Origin: Sebastes aleutianus
Lineage: Eukaryota > Chordata > Actinopteri > Perciformes > Sebastidae
Assembly (NCBI GenBank): GCA_916700875.1
Contig: CAKAKS010000193.1
Location: 84,865 to 148,864, forward strand
Length of the DNA: 64,000 nucleotides
Direction of reading: 5' to 3'
A model generated the notes under the pieces. That model made no database searches, was not told the DNA's origin, and saw nothing but the letters and a program-made list of their open reading frames with translations. This document shows, one piece after another, positions 20,525 through 31,103 of this stretch (the stretch's first letter is position 1; each line of letters starts with the position of its first letter). A program made the translations under genes and the position numbers.

Positions 20525-23500
20525 GTGAGTGAAAGGAGGAGCACAGTAGGTTGAGTTGTTCTTTAATGGCTCATATTATTAAAGAGTTATAGTGCAACAT
20601 GCATATACTTTCCTGACATTTGATAGGATGACACATTTCAAAACTGTGTTTACATCATTTTTTCATTTTTTCATTCACATTCTACTTCCATGCTTGTCCC
20701 ATGTGTCCCCCTGACTTTGCTGTCCCTCACTTGTCCTCAGGCATCACATCTCTGTGCACAGTTGCTCTGATCGCAGTGGAGAGGATGTTTGTTGTATGTA
20801 AGCCGTTGGGGCAGATGACCTTCCAAAAGAAGCATGCCTGTGGAGGTATTGCCTTGTCTTGGTTGTGGTCCCTCACTTGGAACTTACCTCCCCTGTTTGG
20901 CTGGGGCAGGTATGAGCTGGAGGGCGTCGGGACGTCCTGTGCACCAGACTGGCACAACCGAGACCCTAATAACGTCTCCTACATCCTGGCTTACTTTGCC
21001 GTGTGCTTTGCAGTTCCCTTTGTCATTATCTTGGCATCCTACTCGAAGCTAATGTGGACATTACACCAGGTGAGCATTTATACATTTGGCTTCATCACAG
21101 ACAGATACATGTACTCAAGTACTGTACTTGGGTACAATTTCAAGGTACTTTTCTTGAGTATTTCCATATTTCAATTCTAAAGGTGACATATCATGAAATA
21201 CTAACTTTTTCAATAAATAAATAAATAAGACAACACATGCAGGCTCATTAGAATATATCGGCTTGAGAACTACCTTTGCAAAGGTGCACCATATTTTTCT
21301 CTCAAGCCAATCAGAGCAGACTGGGCTTTTTCAGGAGGGGTCTTAAAGAGACAGGCGCTAAAACGGAGCGTTTCAGACAGAGGGTGAATACAGGTATATT
21401 CAGACAGACAGTATGAGAAAAATAATGTGTTTTTTGAACATTAAAGCATGTAAACATGTTCTAGTAGAAACCCAAAATACAAGTATGAACCTGAAAATTA
21501 GCACGATATGTCCCCTTTAAAAGGTTAATATCGTACTTTTGTATCCGCTACATTTATCTGACATGTGTAGTTACTTTACCTTTCAAAATAAGATTTTACA
21601 TTAAAAAAAAAATTGTAAAGTTTATAAAATACAGCATAACCTGTGGTTCCCAACCTTACTAAAGAAAAGCATTGCTGGGGCCCCTCAGATTCAGATGTCT
21701 ATGAGTTGTTAACAAGTCAATTTCCTCTCTAAATTCCTCAGTTGGTTTTATCTAAATAACGTTTTGAAGCCGAAATAATTAAAATTAGCCATTATTTCAC
21801 AAAAAACAATGAGAGAAAGATCACAAAGATAACAAATTGTAGCAGACCTTTATTTTATTTTTTTCTTTGTTCTCGCCTTAATCATCTCACAACCCATCAG
21901 ATTTATCTTGTGACCTTTGTATGGGGACAGAACCCTAGGTTGGGAACCAATGGACTAACGGGATATTTAAAATTAGCTCCACCTCAACCAGCTACAACAG
22001 TAAAATGCAGCTTACGTGTTGCATCGGTATGAACAATCTAGTAATAATATATCACTCACATGGGCCATTTTTCTGCAGAATGAGTACTTATATTTTTTAC
22101 ACTTTTTTACACATTTTACTGATACAATTCTGTACTTTTACTGAAGTGAATGCAGGACTTTATGGAGTATTTTTACATTGTGCTATTGGTACTTTTACTT
22201 AAGTAAAGGAGTATTTCTTCCTCGATTAATCATAGGGTGTATAGTGACATGCAGCAGTGGTGCCCTGTCATTATCTTTGCAGTCATGTGGTATGCATATA
22301 GGCCACTGAACCCCTGACTATTTTAAACAATATTCTGTGTAACAGGTATCCAAGCTGGCCTGTCTGGAAGGTGGTGCAGTAGCTAAAGGAGAGCTGAAAG
22401 TGGCGTCCATGGTGGTTCTGATGGTCCTGACATTTCTGATCAGTTGGTTGCCTTATGCCGGGCTGGCCATGCTGGTGGTCTACGACCCTGATGTGAAGAT
22501 TCACCCGCTGGTTGGCACAGTGCCTGTTTACCTGGCCAAGAGCAGCACTGTGTACAATCCTTTCATCTACATCTATCTCAACAAACAGGTAACGTAACAC
22601 CACATACTGAAAACTATTGAATTTAGCCAAAATGTAGGGAAAAAGCTTGCTTTGAATCAGCTCTAAAATACTTCACATCAGCACCATCTAGTGGTTTTGA
22701 TATTGATAGTGGGGGTAAAGACATAACTACATTATAATGTAATAATATCTCTTTCTGTTTTATTGTAGATATTACCATTTCAACATTAAAGAAAGTTAAA
22801 AGTTAAAGAAAAGTGTGTTAAAGTGTTAAGTTATTTGGCAATATATTTATTATCATTGTTAGTTATATAATAATATAGCATATATCATTTATTAGGGCTG
22901 TCAATCGACTCAAACATTTAATCGTGATTAATCGCATGATTGTCCATAGTTAATTGCGATTAATCACAAATTAATAGCACATTTTTCATCTGTTCAAAAT
23001 GTACCTTAAAGGGAGATTTTTCAAATATTTAATACTCTTATCAACATGGGAGTGGGTAAATATGCTTGCTTTATGCAAATGCATGTATATATTTATAGAA
23101 ATCAATGAACAACACGAAACAATGACAAATATTGTCCAGAAACCCTCACAGGTACTGCATTTAGCATAAAAAATATGCTCAAATCATAACATGGCAAACT
23201 GCAGCCCAACAGGCAACAGCAGCTGTCAGTGTGTCAGTGTGCTGACTTGACTATGACTTGCCCCAAACTGCATGTGATTATCATAAATTGATGTCTGTAA
23301 AGGGGAGACTCGTGGGTACCCAAAGAACCCATTTTCATCCACATATCTTGAGGTCAGAGGTCAAGGGACCCCTTTGAAAATGGCCATGACAGTTTTTCCT
23401 TGCCAAAATTTAGCGTAAGTTTGGAGCGTTATTTAACCTCCTTCTCGACAAGCTAGTATGACATGGTTGGTACCAACGGATTCCTTAGGTTTTGTAGTTT

Positions 23501-23906
23501 CATATGATGCCAGTATCTTCACTCTAGCTTTAACCCCACTAGAACCTAAAAACTGCAAGTTGTGTTAATGCGTTATAGACATTAGTGGCGTTAAAACTAA
23601 TTTGAGTTAACGTTTTATTATCGCGTTAACTTTGACAGTCCTATCATTTATATGATTTGGAACTGGATGTATGTTTGTATGCAAAATAATGCATCTTGTA
23701 CTAGCTGCTGAATGATGTCTGAATGAAAGAGACAGTATGCCTTGTCTTGGCTTAACTTTTTACGCTTTGGCTCATTTTGTTTTCTATAGTTTCGTAAATA
23801 TGCAGTGCCCTTCCTGCTGTGTGGGAGAGAGTCCTCGGAGGACGATGAGGCATCAGAGGCGGTAACGACTGTGGAGACTGAAACCAACAAAGTGTCTCCC
23901 GCCTGA
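20194..23906 (+). CDS. Non-visual opsin, probably parietopsin
   Basis: Exons 20194-20524, 20741-21069, 22346-22588 and 23790-23906 join in phase to 339 codons and a stop, a normal opsin length. It is a seven-helix, retinal-bound light receptor coupled to a G protein. It has the TM7 retinal Lys (LAKSS), NPFIY, the Cys pair, and Glu at both counterion positions (113 and 181 equivalents). The wording LIAVERMFVVCKPLG and KQFRKYAVPFLLCG fits my memory of parietopsin better than parapinopsin, which has DRY/DRF-like text. Assignment within this pair is not certain. These opsins act in pineal, parapineal or parietal-eye photoreceptors and were lost in mammals. The gene lies between cacna1d and cacna2d3 on the opposite strand. 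Its introns hold several transposon copies but the reading frame is intact. Confidence 0.85.
20741..21069 (+). CDS. Opsin exon 2 (TM3-TM5)
   Basis: The acceptor is TTGTCCTCAG and the donor GTGAGC. The exon encodes ITSLCTVALIAVERMFVVCK with ERM in place of E/DRY. TM4 follows, then the second extracellular loop YELEGVGTSCAPDW, whose Glu aligns with rhodopsin Glu181 and whose Cys makes the conserved disulfide. TM5 is next. The intron that visual opsins carry in this loop is absent. Confidence 0.93.
21178..21519. mobile_element. MITE-like element in opsin intron 2 (family A)
   Basis: Ends AAAGGTGACATATC and GATATGTCCCCTTT are inverted to each other. The interior (for example CTTTGCAAAGGTGCACCATA and TTAAAGCATGTAAACATG) recurs in reverse orientation at 60152-60626. 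Confidence 0.8.
21641..21952. mobile_element. MITE-like element in opsin intron 2 (family B)
   Basis: Terminal text GTGGTTCCCAACCT and AGGTTGGGAACCA are inverted repeats. Relatives lie at 55631-56164 and at the ends of 46428-47516. About 310 bp, no coding capacity. Confidence 0.75.
22346..22588 (+). CDS. Opsin exon 3 (ICL3-TM7)
   Basis: This 81-codon, phase-0 exon begins VSKLACLEGGAVAKGE. It covers TM6 (FLISWLPYAGLAML) and TM7 with the retinal Schiff-base Lys in VYLAKSSTVYNP, followed by NPFIY (NPxxY). It ends at LNKQ, the usual opsin intron position. Confidence 0.95.
22894..23643. mobile_element. MITE-like element in opsin intron 3 (family C)
   Basis: It begins AGGGCTGTCAATCG, has alternating GATTAAT words, and ends TTTGACAGTCCT. 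The inside block GTCAGAGGTCAAGGGACCCC recurs. Near-complete inverted copy at 49477-50195; fragments at 46660-46840 and 63602-63690. Confidence 0.85.
23790..23906 (+). CDS. Opsin exon 4 (C-terminal tail)
   Basis: The acceptor TTTCTATAG precedes FRKYAVPFLLCGRESSEDDE. The tail ends NKVSPA then TGA. It has the helix-8 FRKY motif, one Cys that could be palmitoylated, and Ser/Thr residues suited to receptor-kinase phosphorylation. Confidence 0.9.
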   Translation, partial: FRKYAVPFLLCGRESSEDDEASEAVTTVETETNKVSPA

Positions 23907-24590
23907 AATGTACACACACCGCATACCTAACTATCAATTTTATAGATATCTACAAAGACATATAAAATATTCACCCCCTGTTGAAATATATTTTAAGCAA
24001 TTATAATGGCAAACTCAAATATACTATAGGTAATGTATATAAAATCTTACAAGGGAAAGAAGAAACAATGAATACAATGAATCTCCCCCCCTCCTTTATT
24101 TTCTATTAACTTATTTGTTTATTTAATTTATTATTATTACTTTCTTATTTTTGTATTATTATTTATTTTTTCTTCTTTTTTTACTTTTCTTTTTTCCCCT
24201 CTATTCTTTCTTTTTATGATTATGATTATGATTATTTCTTTTCTTAATTTTATTTCAATTTTGAATGCTGAAGTTGTTTTCTCTAGTGTACTTAGTGAGT
24301 TTGTCTCGAAGCTCAACTACTTAAAAAATTGGTTTATAAACTATTGTAATTACGAACTGTAAATTGTATATATGAAAACAACCTTGAAAAAAAGGGAAAA
24401 AAGAAAGTATTAATAAAAAAAAGAAATGTACACACACCTGCAACTATACATTAAAAAGAGTTTTGCCTGTACAATTCAGTTCATGTCCTTTTTGTCACCT
24501 GCTATACATATCAGTGAAACTATGACTACAACTATCATTGAATGTCTTTTAAATTATGATTGTGATTTTATAGTAGATATGTGAAATGCA
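23907..24590 (+). other. Opsin 3' UTR and flank
   Basis: AT-rich DNA after the opsin stop. An AATAAA at 24412-24417 is a candidate polyadenylation signal about 500 bp past the stop. It lies in an A-rich run, so it may instead belong to a retroposon tail. Confidence 0.4.
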
Positions 24591-25066
24591 CTTGTACTTG
24601 CCACTCAGCAGGCTGGTTGGGTTAATTATCTGTGAGGAGGAGCAGCTGTGGAGCCTGATTGTCCCTGATGAGGATCAGGTGTGTGAAGCCTTTATCTAGC
24701 CCTGGTTTCAGTGATCAGATGCTTCATTCTGTTGCTGGTTCTAGCTGTGTAGAGGTGTGTGAATCTGTAGAAGTTACCACGTGAACCTATCTGCATGATT
24801 TGCTCACCGTTTTCTGTTTTTTCTTCAAGCTTAGTCAGTTAGAGCGGGGCAGGTCTGTGTGGCCTGGCTTCTCAGTTTGGACCTGGCATTGCTGCCAGTG
24901 TCTCTCTCTTTAGTCGACTTCACTCTGTTTCCCAGAGATTTTATCCTCTAGTCAGTCACTGTTGGCTCTTTCATGGGCTGTAGCATTGTGGGAGAAGCAG
25001 ACTCCTGTCTGTTCTGATGCTGCTCTCTTTGTGGCAGAATGAGGAGAGTTTTTGACCATGGCATAA

Positions 25067-25267
25067 GTGGCCAGGAAGCGGCAAAAAATCTTAATGGGGT
25101 TACGTCAGGGGTCCGTCAGAGTAGCCGAGTTCTCATTTGAATTCTGTACCTTAGCTGCTGAATCGGGGTGGAACAGGGAAACCCTGACGTCAACCTTTAT
25201 CCATGCCCTATCAGAGAAGTTTAAAGGCAGGGCGGCCGATCTTGAAAAACTATCAAGAGTACACTAG
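25067..25267 (+). pseudogene. Gag relic of Ty3/Gypsy element
   Basis: An open stretch with text typical of Gypsy gag (ALSEKFKGRAADLEKLS). It is short against a full gag and followed by stops. Confidence 0.65.
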
Positions 25268-25499
25268 ACTTGTTTAAATGATCCCACCGAAAAACCGAGT
25301 TCCCGACTCGCTCAAAGAATTTATTTCCGTAGCAATTCGGATCAATATTCAAATCCGTGAACACAACAGAGAGAGAAAGCATGTTCACCACCGCCCCATG
25401 TTGGGGGTGGAGTTTAGCATCTCTCAGGAAACGCCCAAATTGCTCCGCGGGCCTCCCGAGCAGTGATGAACCCATGCAAATAGAGCACATGCGGCTCTC

Positions 25500-25800
25500 T
25501 TGGGCAGAGAGGGAGAAGCATACTGTATGAAGTGTGGGTCCTGTCTGTACTGTGGGAAGGATGGACATTCGTACATGCCCACTAAAGAAGAAAAGAGATG
25601 TGCAGGGAAACGAGTAGACTCGTCAAAACATGAGGAGGTTCTGCCGAGTCTAAATAATCCCCTCCCGGCAGTCGCCAACCGCACCTTTCTGTCAGGTGAG
25701 TTATAGTGGGTAATAACAAATACAACCTCCCCGTGTTTGTGGATTCATCTGCAGCGGGTAGTTTTATTGACTCAACCTTGGCCCGAAATCTTAACTGCCC
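25500..25800 (+). pseudogene. Zinc-knuckle and protease relic
   Basis: CLYCGKDGH keeps the CxxC and GH of a CCHC knuckle, but the last Cys is lost. About 50 codons on, PVFVDSSAAGSFIDS resembles the active site of retroelement aspartic proteases. The two parts are in broken frames. Confidence 0.65.
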
Positions 25801-26320
25801 ATATCTCCCCTCTCTTGCGGCAGTGGAAGGACGACCTTTGGGTTATAGGGTGGGTTGAAAAGATTAGGCTACTGGCCACCTAAATCTCGCATTGACAGAC
25901 ACGTAGAAAATATTTAGATTTTCATTATTGATGTACTTAATGTACCACTCATTCTGGGACACCATGGCTCAAGAAACACGATCCTCCATCAATTGGGGTT
26001 AAGTTGGGGTCCTGAGTGTGCATCTCACAATTTCATGTCCGAGTCAGTAGAGTACGCTGAACTTAATGAAGTATTCAGTAAACAGAAGGCCTCTGTCCTA
26101 CCTCCCCAATACTGTAGGCCCTATGATTGTGCCATGGTTATCCTCCTGAGCACTACACCTCCCCAGGGGCTGGTGACCTGAAATGCTATGAAGAGCTGTA
26201 TTGATGAGGCATTGTGGGGAAGAAAGTCAGGGGGCTAAGACTATAGGGATCTTAATAGGATCACAGTGAATGAATTACTACCCACTCCCCCTCATGTCCA
26301 CGACATTTGAATGCCTGCAG

Positions 26321-26580
26321 GGTGCGTCCCGCTTCAACAAGTTGGCCCTTCGAAATGCTTAAAATTCAGTGCAAATACGTAAGTGGAAGACGGCATTCAA
26401 CACACCTAGGGGGCACTATGAATATCTTGTCATGCTTTTCGGTCTTTCAAATTCTCCGTCAGTCTTTCAGGCGTTCGTAACAACGTTCTCAGGGACATGC
26501 TAGAACTATTCGTTTACATGTACCTGGATGACATCCTGATACTACTCCACTCCTATCAGCAGCATGTGTCCAATATCAAA
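26321..26580 (+). pseudogene. Reverse transcriptase relic, 5' part
   Basis: Frameshifted translation shows TAFNTPRG, YEYLVM and FGLSNSPSVFQAF, then YLDDILI, the catalytic YxDD box (26521-26541). It stops at the insertion site of the nested element at 26580. Confidence 0.85.
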
Positions 26581-27104
26581 CCATAGACTGCATATACAGA
26601 TGGACGATGCGTCTCAACTTCCTCCCACTGTAAGTGAAGCCAAAATAACCACCATCTTGAGATTTTGACATTATTTGGTGCAGTAGTGATCGGGCGGTGG
26701 AGCCCGATCACTACTCGATGGGCGATGGGCGGTGGAGCCATAGTATCGAGGTCATCCACCCGCACCAATCGTGAGTCGAGCGTGGCCACAGCGTGTCAGC
26801 GAGAGAGACTCAGCCAATCATGACGTCTCACCCCCTTTTTACAGCATCAAATAACTAATTAAAACCAATCTTCTCAAAAAAATTAACACTTGAACATACA
26901 TCAGCGTGATAAGAAATACCTAAAATGACAGAAACCATCTTTGGGGAAAATTTATTTGACATGTACTTTGACTTTTTAGTTTGGCCCATGTCCCATCCGC
27001 TAACATGGAGGGGGCGGGATTTATGACCTATACTGCAGACAGCCACCAGGGGGCGATCGAGATGTTTTGGCTTCACGTCATTTCGTCCATCTTTAGTGTA
27101 AGTG
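26581..27104. mobile_element. Nested MITE-like element inside the Gypsy relic (family D)
   Basis: About 524 bp with sub-terminal inverted words (GTGAAGCCAAAA at 26634, TTTTGGCTTCAC at 27065; GATGGACGATG and its counterpart CGTCCATC). A TCAAA target duplication lies at 26576-26580 and 27105-27109. Removing the element and one TCAAA leaves the reverse transcriptase frame continuous. This dates it as younger than the Gypsy copy. A relative lies at 53095-53663. Confidence 0.8.
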
Positions 27105-27109
27105 TCAAA

Positions 27110-27360
27110 TTAGTACTGCAGAGGTTGCTGGAGCACCAACTCTATGTCAAGGCAGAGAAATGTGTGTTCCATGCCTCCACCGTCAGCTTTTTGGGGTATA
27201 TTGTGTCACAGGGCAACGTTAGGATGGACCTCAGCAAGGTCAAGGTAGTACTAAAGTGGCCTCAGTTTGACTCCATCAAACAGATTTAGTGCTTTCTCGA
27301 CATTGCAAATTTTTACCGGCACTTCAATAGGGGATTCAGCTCTATTGCCGCCCCCATCTG
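27110..27360 (+). pseudogene. Reverse transcriptase relic, 3' part
   Basis: The segment LLEHQLYVKAEKCVFHASTV followed by SFLGYIVS and VLKWP is diagnostic of the Ty3/Gypsy reverse transcriptase C-terminal region. An in-frame stop follows KQI. Confidence 0.88.
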
Positions 27361-27409
27361 TGCCTAGTTTCCTCCAACCCACCCACCTGGAGCGATCTAC
27401 TTGCTTGGG

Positions 27410-27720
27410 CGGAGTACGCATATGTTGAACGTGCCAACCGGTCTCTCTTTTTTGAATGTCAGTATGGGTATCAGCCGCCAACGTTCCCAGAGCAGGAGAG
27501 GGATGTGGGAGTGCCCTCGGCTGCACGATTCATCCAGCTACACATGACCACCCCTTGCGGGTAGAGTTCCACGAGCTAGTGCCGCGCTTCGTCGCTCTAT
27601 TCAAGATTATATGAAAGATTAACCCGGTCACCCTCTTTCTCCTGCTCCCCAGGTCCATGAGAGTTCACCCCACATTTCACGCCTCAACTCAGTCCACACC
27701 AGCATGTATGACCTCCTACG
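27410..27720 (+). pseudogene. Integrase tail and chromodomain-side relic
   Basis: ANRSLFFECQYGYQPPTFPE resembles the conserved ...YGYQPPLFP segment of fish Gypsy integrases. The later MRVHPTFHAST resembles the sequence before the chromodomain. The text between them is deleted or frameshifted. Confidence 0.7.
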
Positions 27721-27780
27721 GCTAAGGTTAAGATTCCCCTAGTCTGCGAGTCCACTCCCCATTACCCAGACAAGATACAA

Positions 27781-30700
27781 GTATTTTTTAATGTCACAGA
27801 TACAGACAGACTTGGTGGTGATGAAAACAGTGTCCAGTGTTTGTTCTCTAAAAAGTGCAGAATACAAATAAATGAGAACAGTAATTCAGCATAAGTTTAT
27901 TCAATGATGATCAATAGAAAATAAAATATCAGTATCGATTCAAATAAAGTCAAGGCCAAAATAAAATGAAAAATACAAAAAAAATGTATTGATAAAAAAC
28001 TTAGAAGGTTATAGTAAAGCATTTGCTACTAAGAGAAATGATGTTTACTGAATAAAAACATTAAGGAGCAAATATCAAGACTTTCAAGTAGAGAACATTA
28101 CCATGGGTCTTTCCATACTTTTGTACATATTTTACATTATCTTCTATTTTAATACAGCTTTCAGAACATTAATAGTTGTAATAGTAATTATAATCATAAC
28201 AATATGAAGAAAACTAATAGAAACGTTCAAATCAATATGTGTTTCTCTGTAAACTGGTACTTTACCATTTTATTTTTTTCCCTACCCGCGAACAGAGAAA
28301 CAGTGCACCTTGAAAATGTTTTTTAATACTCTTTCATTCCCAGCATTGTAAGGTGAGGTGTAAATGACAAATATAGATTCCACTAAACCATACACACAGT
28401 CACAAAAAGTACAAAATTGTCTCACCTTAATACACAAATCTGTTTAGAAAAAGGAGAAACAAAAGCACTATACAGTTACTTGTGCAAAGACAAACAGCTA
28501 TGTGCTAATATTTAAATACCATTGGTATAGACTGAACCAAATCATTATTTTCTTTTTTCAGGAATCCCTGACATGAGGTAAAAGTAAGTTCTTTTCATCT
28601 TTAGTTTAACACAACTTTTAAAAGTGTTTACAAAATAATGCATATCTTCAGTTCATCAGTACTGTAATTGCTACGAATAGTACAATGTGCCTGTTTATGT
28701 GCATTGGTCCTTTTATATGACAGTCATCAACAAAAGGACAAGAACACATTTTTTTTTTTTTTTTTTACTCACAAACAATTCAAAGAGCCCTTTCAATGTG
28801 CACACAAAATGGAAAACCTACATTTTCATGACAGTATTCGGTTGAATTAGAGTACAGTACGCACTCGCCTACAAATCAAACACTCATGAACGACACATTA
28901 AATACCCTTGGTGCTAACTCAAACTCTCCATGGTAATGCCTGAAAAAGCCCATTTCAGTTTATTTAGTCCAGTATCCGTACTGTAATGGATCAATAAATG
29001 GTAATTGATAAAAACTAAAAGACATTTTGTTCCAACTTGTGGGCTTCAGTTGCTCCTTTTTATGCATCCAGGGTGAGTTTTCCCTCCCAGTCTCATTAAT
29101 AAATAGCGTTATCTAATCTCTTTCAAAGACTCCACTGTGACAGACAGGTAAGTTGAGACAATGATATGTTGTCACCGTTGCCTAACGAGGTATACTGTAT
29201 GCAGGAACCAGGCAGGCCGAGAGAGAAAGGGGCGGGGGGGTTAGTATTGCTTAGCCTCTCTCCAGCATCCTGACACCAGGACACCTTCTGTCCTTCCATC
29301 TACAACAACAACACGTTGGACTGTTTCTGACCTTTGGATGTGTGCATGTGTCTCCGGCCACCACAGGCTGCGAGGCCTCACACACCACATGAAGGCTAAG
29401 ATGTGATTGCCAAGATTCAGTACAAAGGTTTAATGGAATTACACCATCAACAAAGAGTACGTCATGGAAAATCCCAGCACAAGCTATGCGAAATATTAAT
29501 TTATCCCTGTTATAACCATCTACCATTTTTTCGTTCTTTCAGCAGCAAAAAGGCATTTCAGTAGGGGCTGACGAAACCTAGGTTTGACTCTGAAACCAAC
29601 TAAAAAAGCAGCATTGTTAATGCACTATGCATTTTAAATCCTTGTGCATGCCCTGCACAAAATATGCAAACAAATGTGTTCATCACATCTGTATAAAATT
29701 TCAGCGCTGGATCCTAAAAATGCTCCTTTAAAGGGGGCTTAACCTTATGCAACTGGTGTTGGTTTAATGAAGTAACACGTGTACTCCTAAGCTAAGAAAT
29801 CAAAGCCATTTGCATATCTTGTGCAGTAGTGTTGTCACACAAGCAGAATCTCTTAAAAATGCTGTTTTCATAGGCAAAATAAAGGGTGCATATGAGCAAA
29901 AGAATAAAAGGCAAATAAATATCAGAATCTTCTACCTAATAAAATAATGCAAGTCCGTTTTTATAGCATAACAAGGAGTCACAAGGGTCCATATTGCTGA
30001 TCTTTTAAATGAAACATAATTACAAAATATAGAGTATCTCTTTACAAAGTTTCTTTTGTTATATAATACAATTTACAGCATATCAACTATGAAATATTAA
30101 TCAGGATATTCTAAAATTTTAAAATAACCTGCCTGCTAGTGCATTTATCACAAATGCTTTTGTCGCTTCAAAAGTACATACAGTATCTCAAGTTGAATGA
30201 TGCTATAAGTAGGACAGTTAGTTCCTGCATAATCTGGTACAACTCTACTGGAGCTCTTCACTTTTTGACTCGGCTGTAGCGATCATTAAACGGTCTGCTC
30301 TAACAACAACGAAGGGATCAAGTCACACTAACAACTATGGGAGGAGATATGCCTTTCTATGCTTGCATTGAAAACTTGCATGATATGCCAAACCTTAATA
30401 AAGTGACCGAGGTAATGACATCGTACATCTGATTGTCATCACCCTTAGAGACCCGTCCTAGAGAGTAGCTCACACCTTTTTGCCAGTTGGTCCATTTTTC
30501 AATATCCTCATCTCTGATTGGCTGAACCTGTACGTCACCTCCAGCTCGAGGCCTTTGACAGGAGGAGTCCCTCTGTGCTCCTCAGCAGGGATGGTATCTG
30601 GCTCTGTGTTGTGACCTCCTTTGCCGGCAGGTGGAGAACAATTAACTGAACGGGACTAATGTGTCTCTCTTCTATATGCCTTTTCTCTTCAATGTAAAAG

Positions 30701-30797
30701 GCACTTCTTTTGGTCAGAACCAACAGATGCTTTTCTTTTTTTTTTTTTTATTTCCACTGATTGTAGTCTGACAAGTTGCAGATTTCTCCAGCCACTG
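27781..30797 (-). other. Probable cacna1d 3' UTR and downstream flank
   Basis: About 3 kb after the cacna1d stop codon hold no reading frame, no TIR element and no recognisable retroposon, unlike the DNA around it. Minus-strand AATAAA signals (plus TTTATT) occur at 30747-30752, 28959-28964, 28268-28273 and 27896-27901. The last would give a UTR of about 2.9 kb ending just before the Gypsy relic. The true end is unknown. Confidence 0.5.
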
Positions 30798-31103
30798 CTA
30801 TAAAGTCGTGATGCAGATCATCTCATCTGCCAGGTCCTCCTCATAAGGAGCTCTTGGCTCCGTCTCTGGCTCCTCGTCGCTGTAGCTGGCTGCAGTGTCC
30901 TGCAGTTCATAATCCCTCGGAGTCAGAATGGGGAACACGTTGACCCCGTTGACGCTCGGGGCCATCCCTCCATTCAGCAGGTGGCTGGCTGCACTCTCCA
31001 TCTCATCTATCGTCATCTCACATGCATCTGCTATCTCGTGCTTTGTGGCAGCGACGAACTTGGGATCCTTGGCGTATCTCCCAAGCCCTTCTGATATCAA
31101 AAC
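30798..31103 (-). CDS. cacna1d: cacna1d last coding exon, distal C-terminus
   Basis: Encodes VLISEGLGRYAKDPKFVAAT, then DACEMTIDEMESAAS and the final EEDLADEMICITTL before TGA. The ITTL end is a class I PDZ ligand; in Cav1.3 it binds PDZ proteins such as Shank and erbin. This distal domain modulates calcium-dependent inactivation in long Cav1.3 forms. Its presence means the long form is encoded. Confidence 0.96.
   Translation of the reverse strand, partial: VLISEGLGRYAKDPKFVAATKHEIADACEMTIDEMESAASHLLNGGMAPSVNGVNVFPILTPRDYELQDTAASYSDEEPETEPRAPYEEDLADEMICITTL

Larger units (their letters stand above)
24600..27780 (+). mobile_element. Decayed Ty3/Gypsy retrotransposon
   Basis: Plus-strand fragments appear in the order expected for a Ty3/Gypsy element. 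They are a gag-like stretch (about 25067-25267), a zinc-knuckle relic (25500-25600), an aspartic-protease DSSA site (about 25713-25800), and reverse transcriptase with a YLDD motif (26321-26580). The reverse transcriptase/RNase H connection (27110-27360), an integrase tail (27410-27540) and a chromodomain-side end (27640-27720) follow. Stops and frameshifts break every part, so it cannot be active. The outer limits are approximate; I could not recognise paired LTRs. An unrelated inverted-repeat element splits the reverse transcriptase. Confidence 0.85.

Noticed and set aside
24600..25066. A 5' LTR of the Gypsy relic
   Set aside because: I could not find a matching copy at the 3' side or TG...CA ends, so no LTR is claimed.
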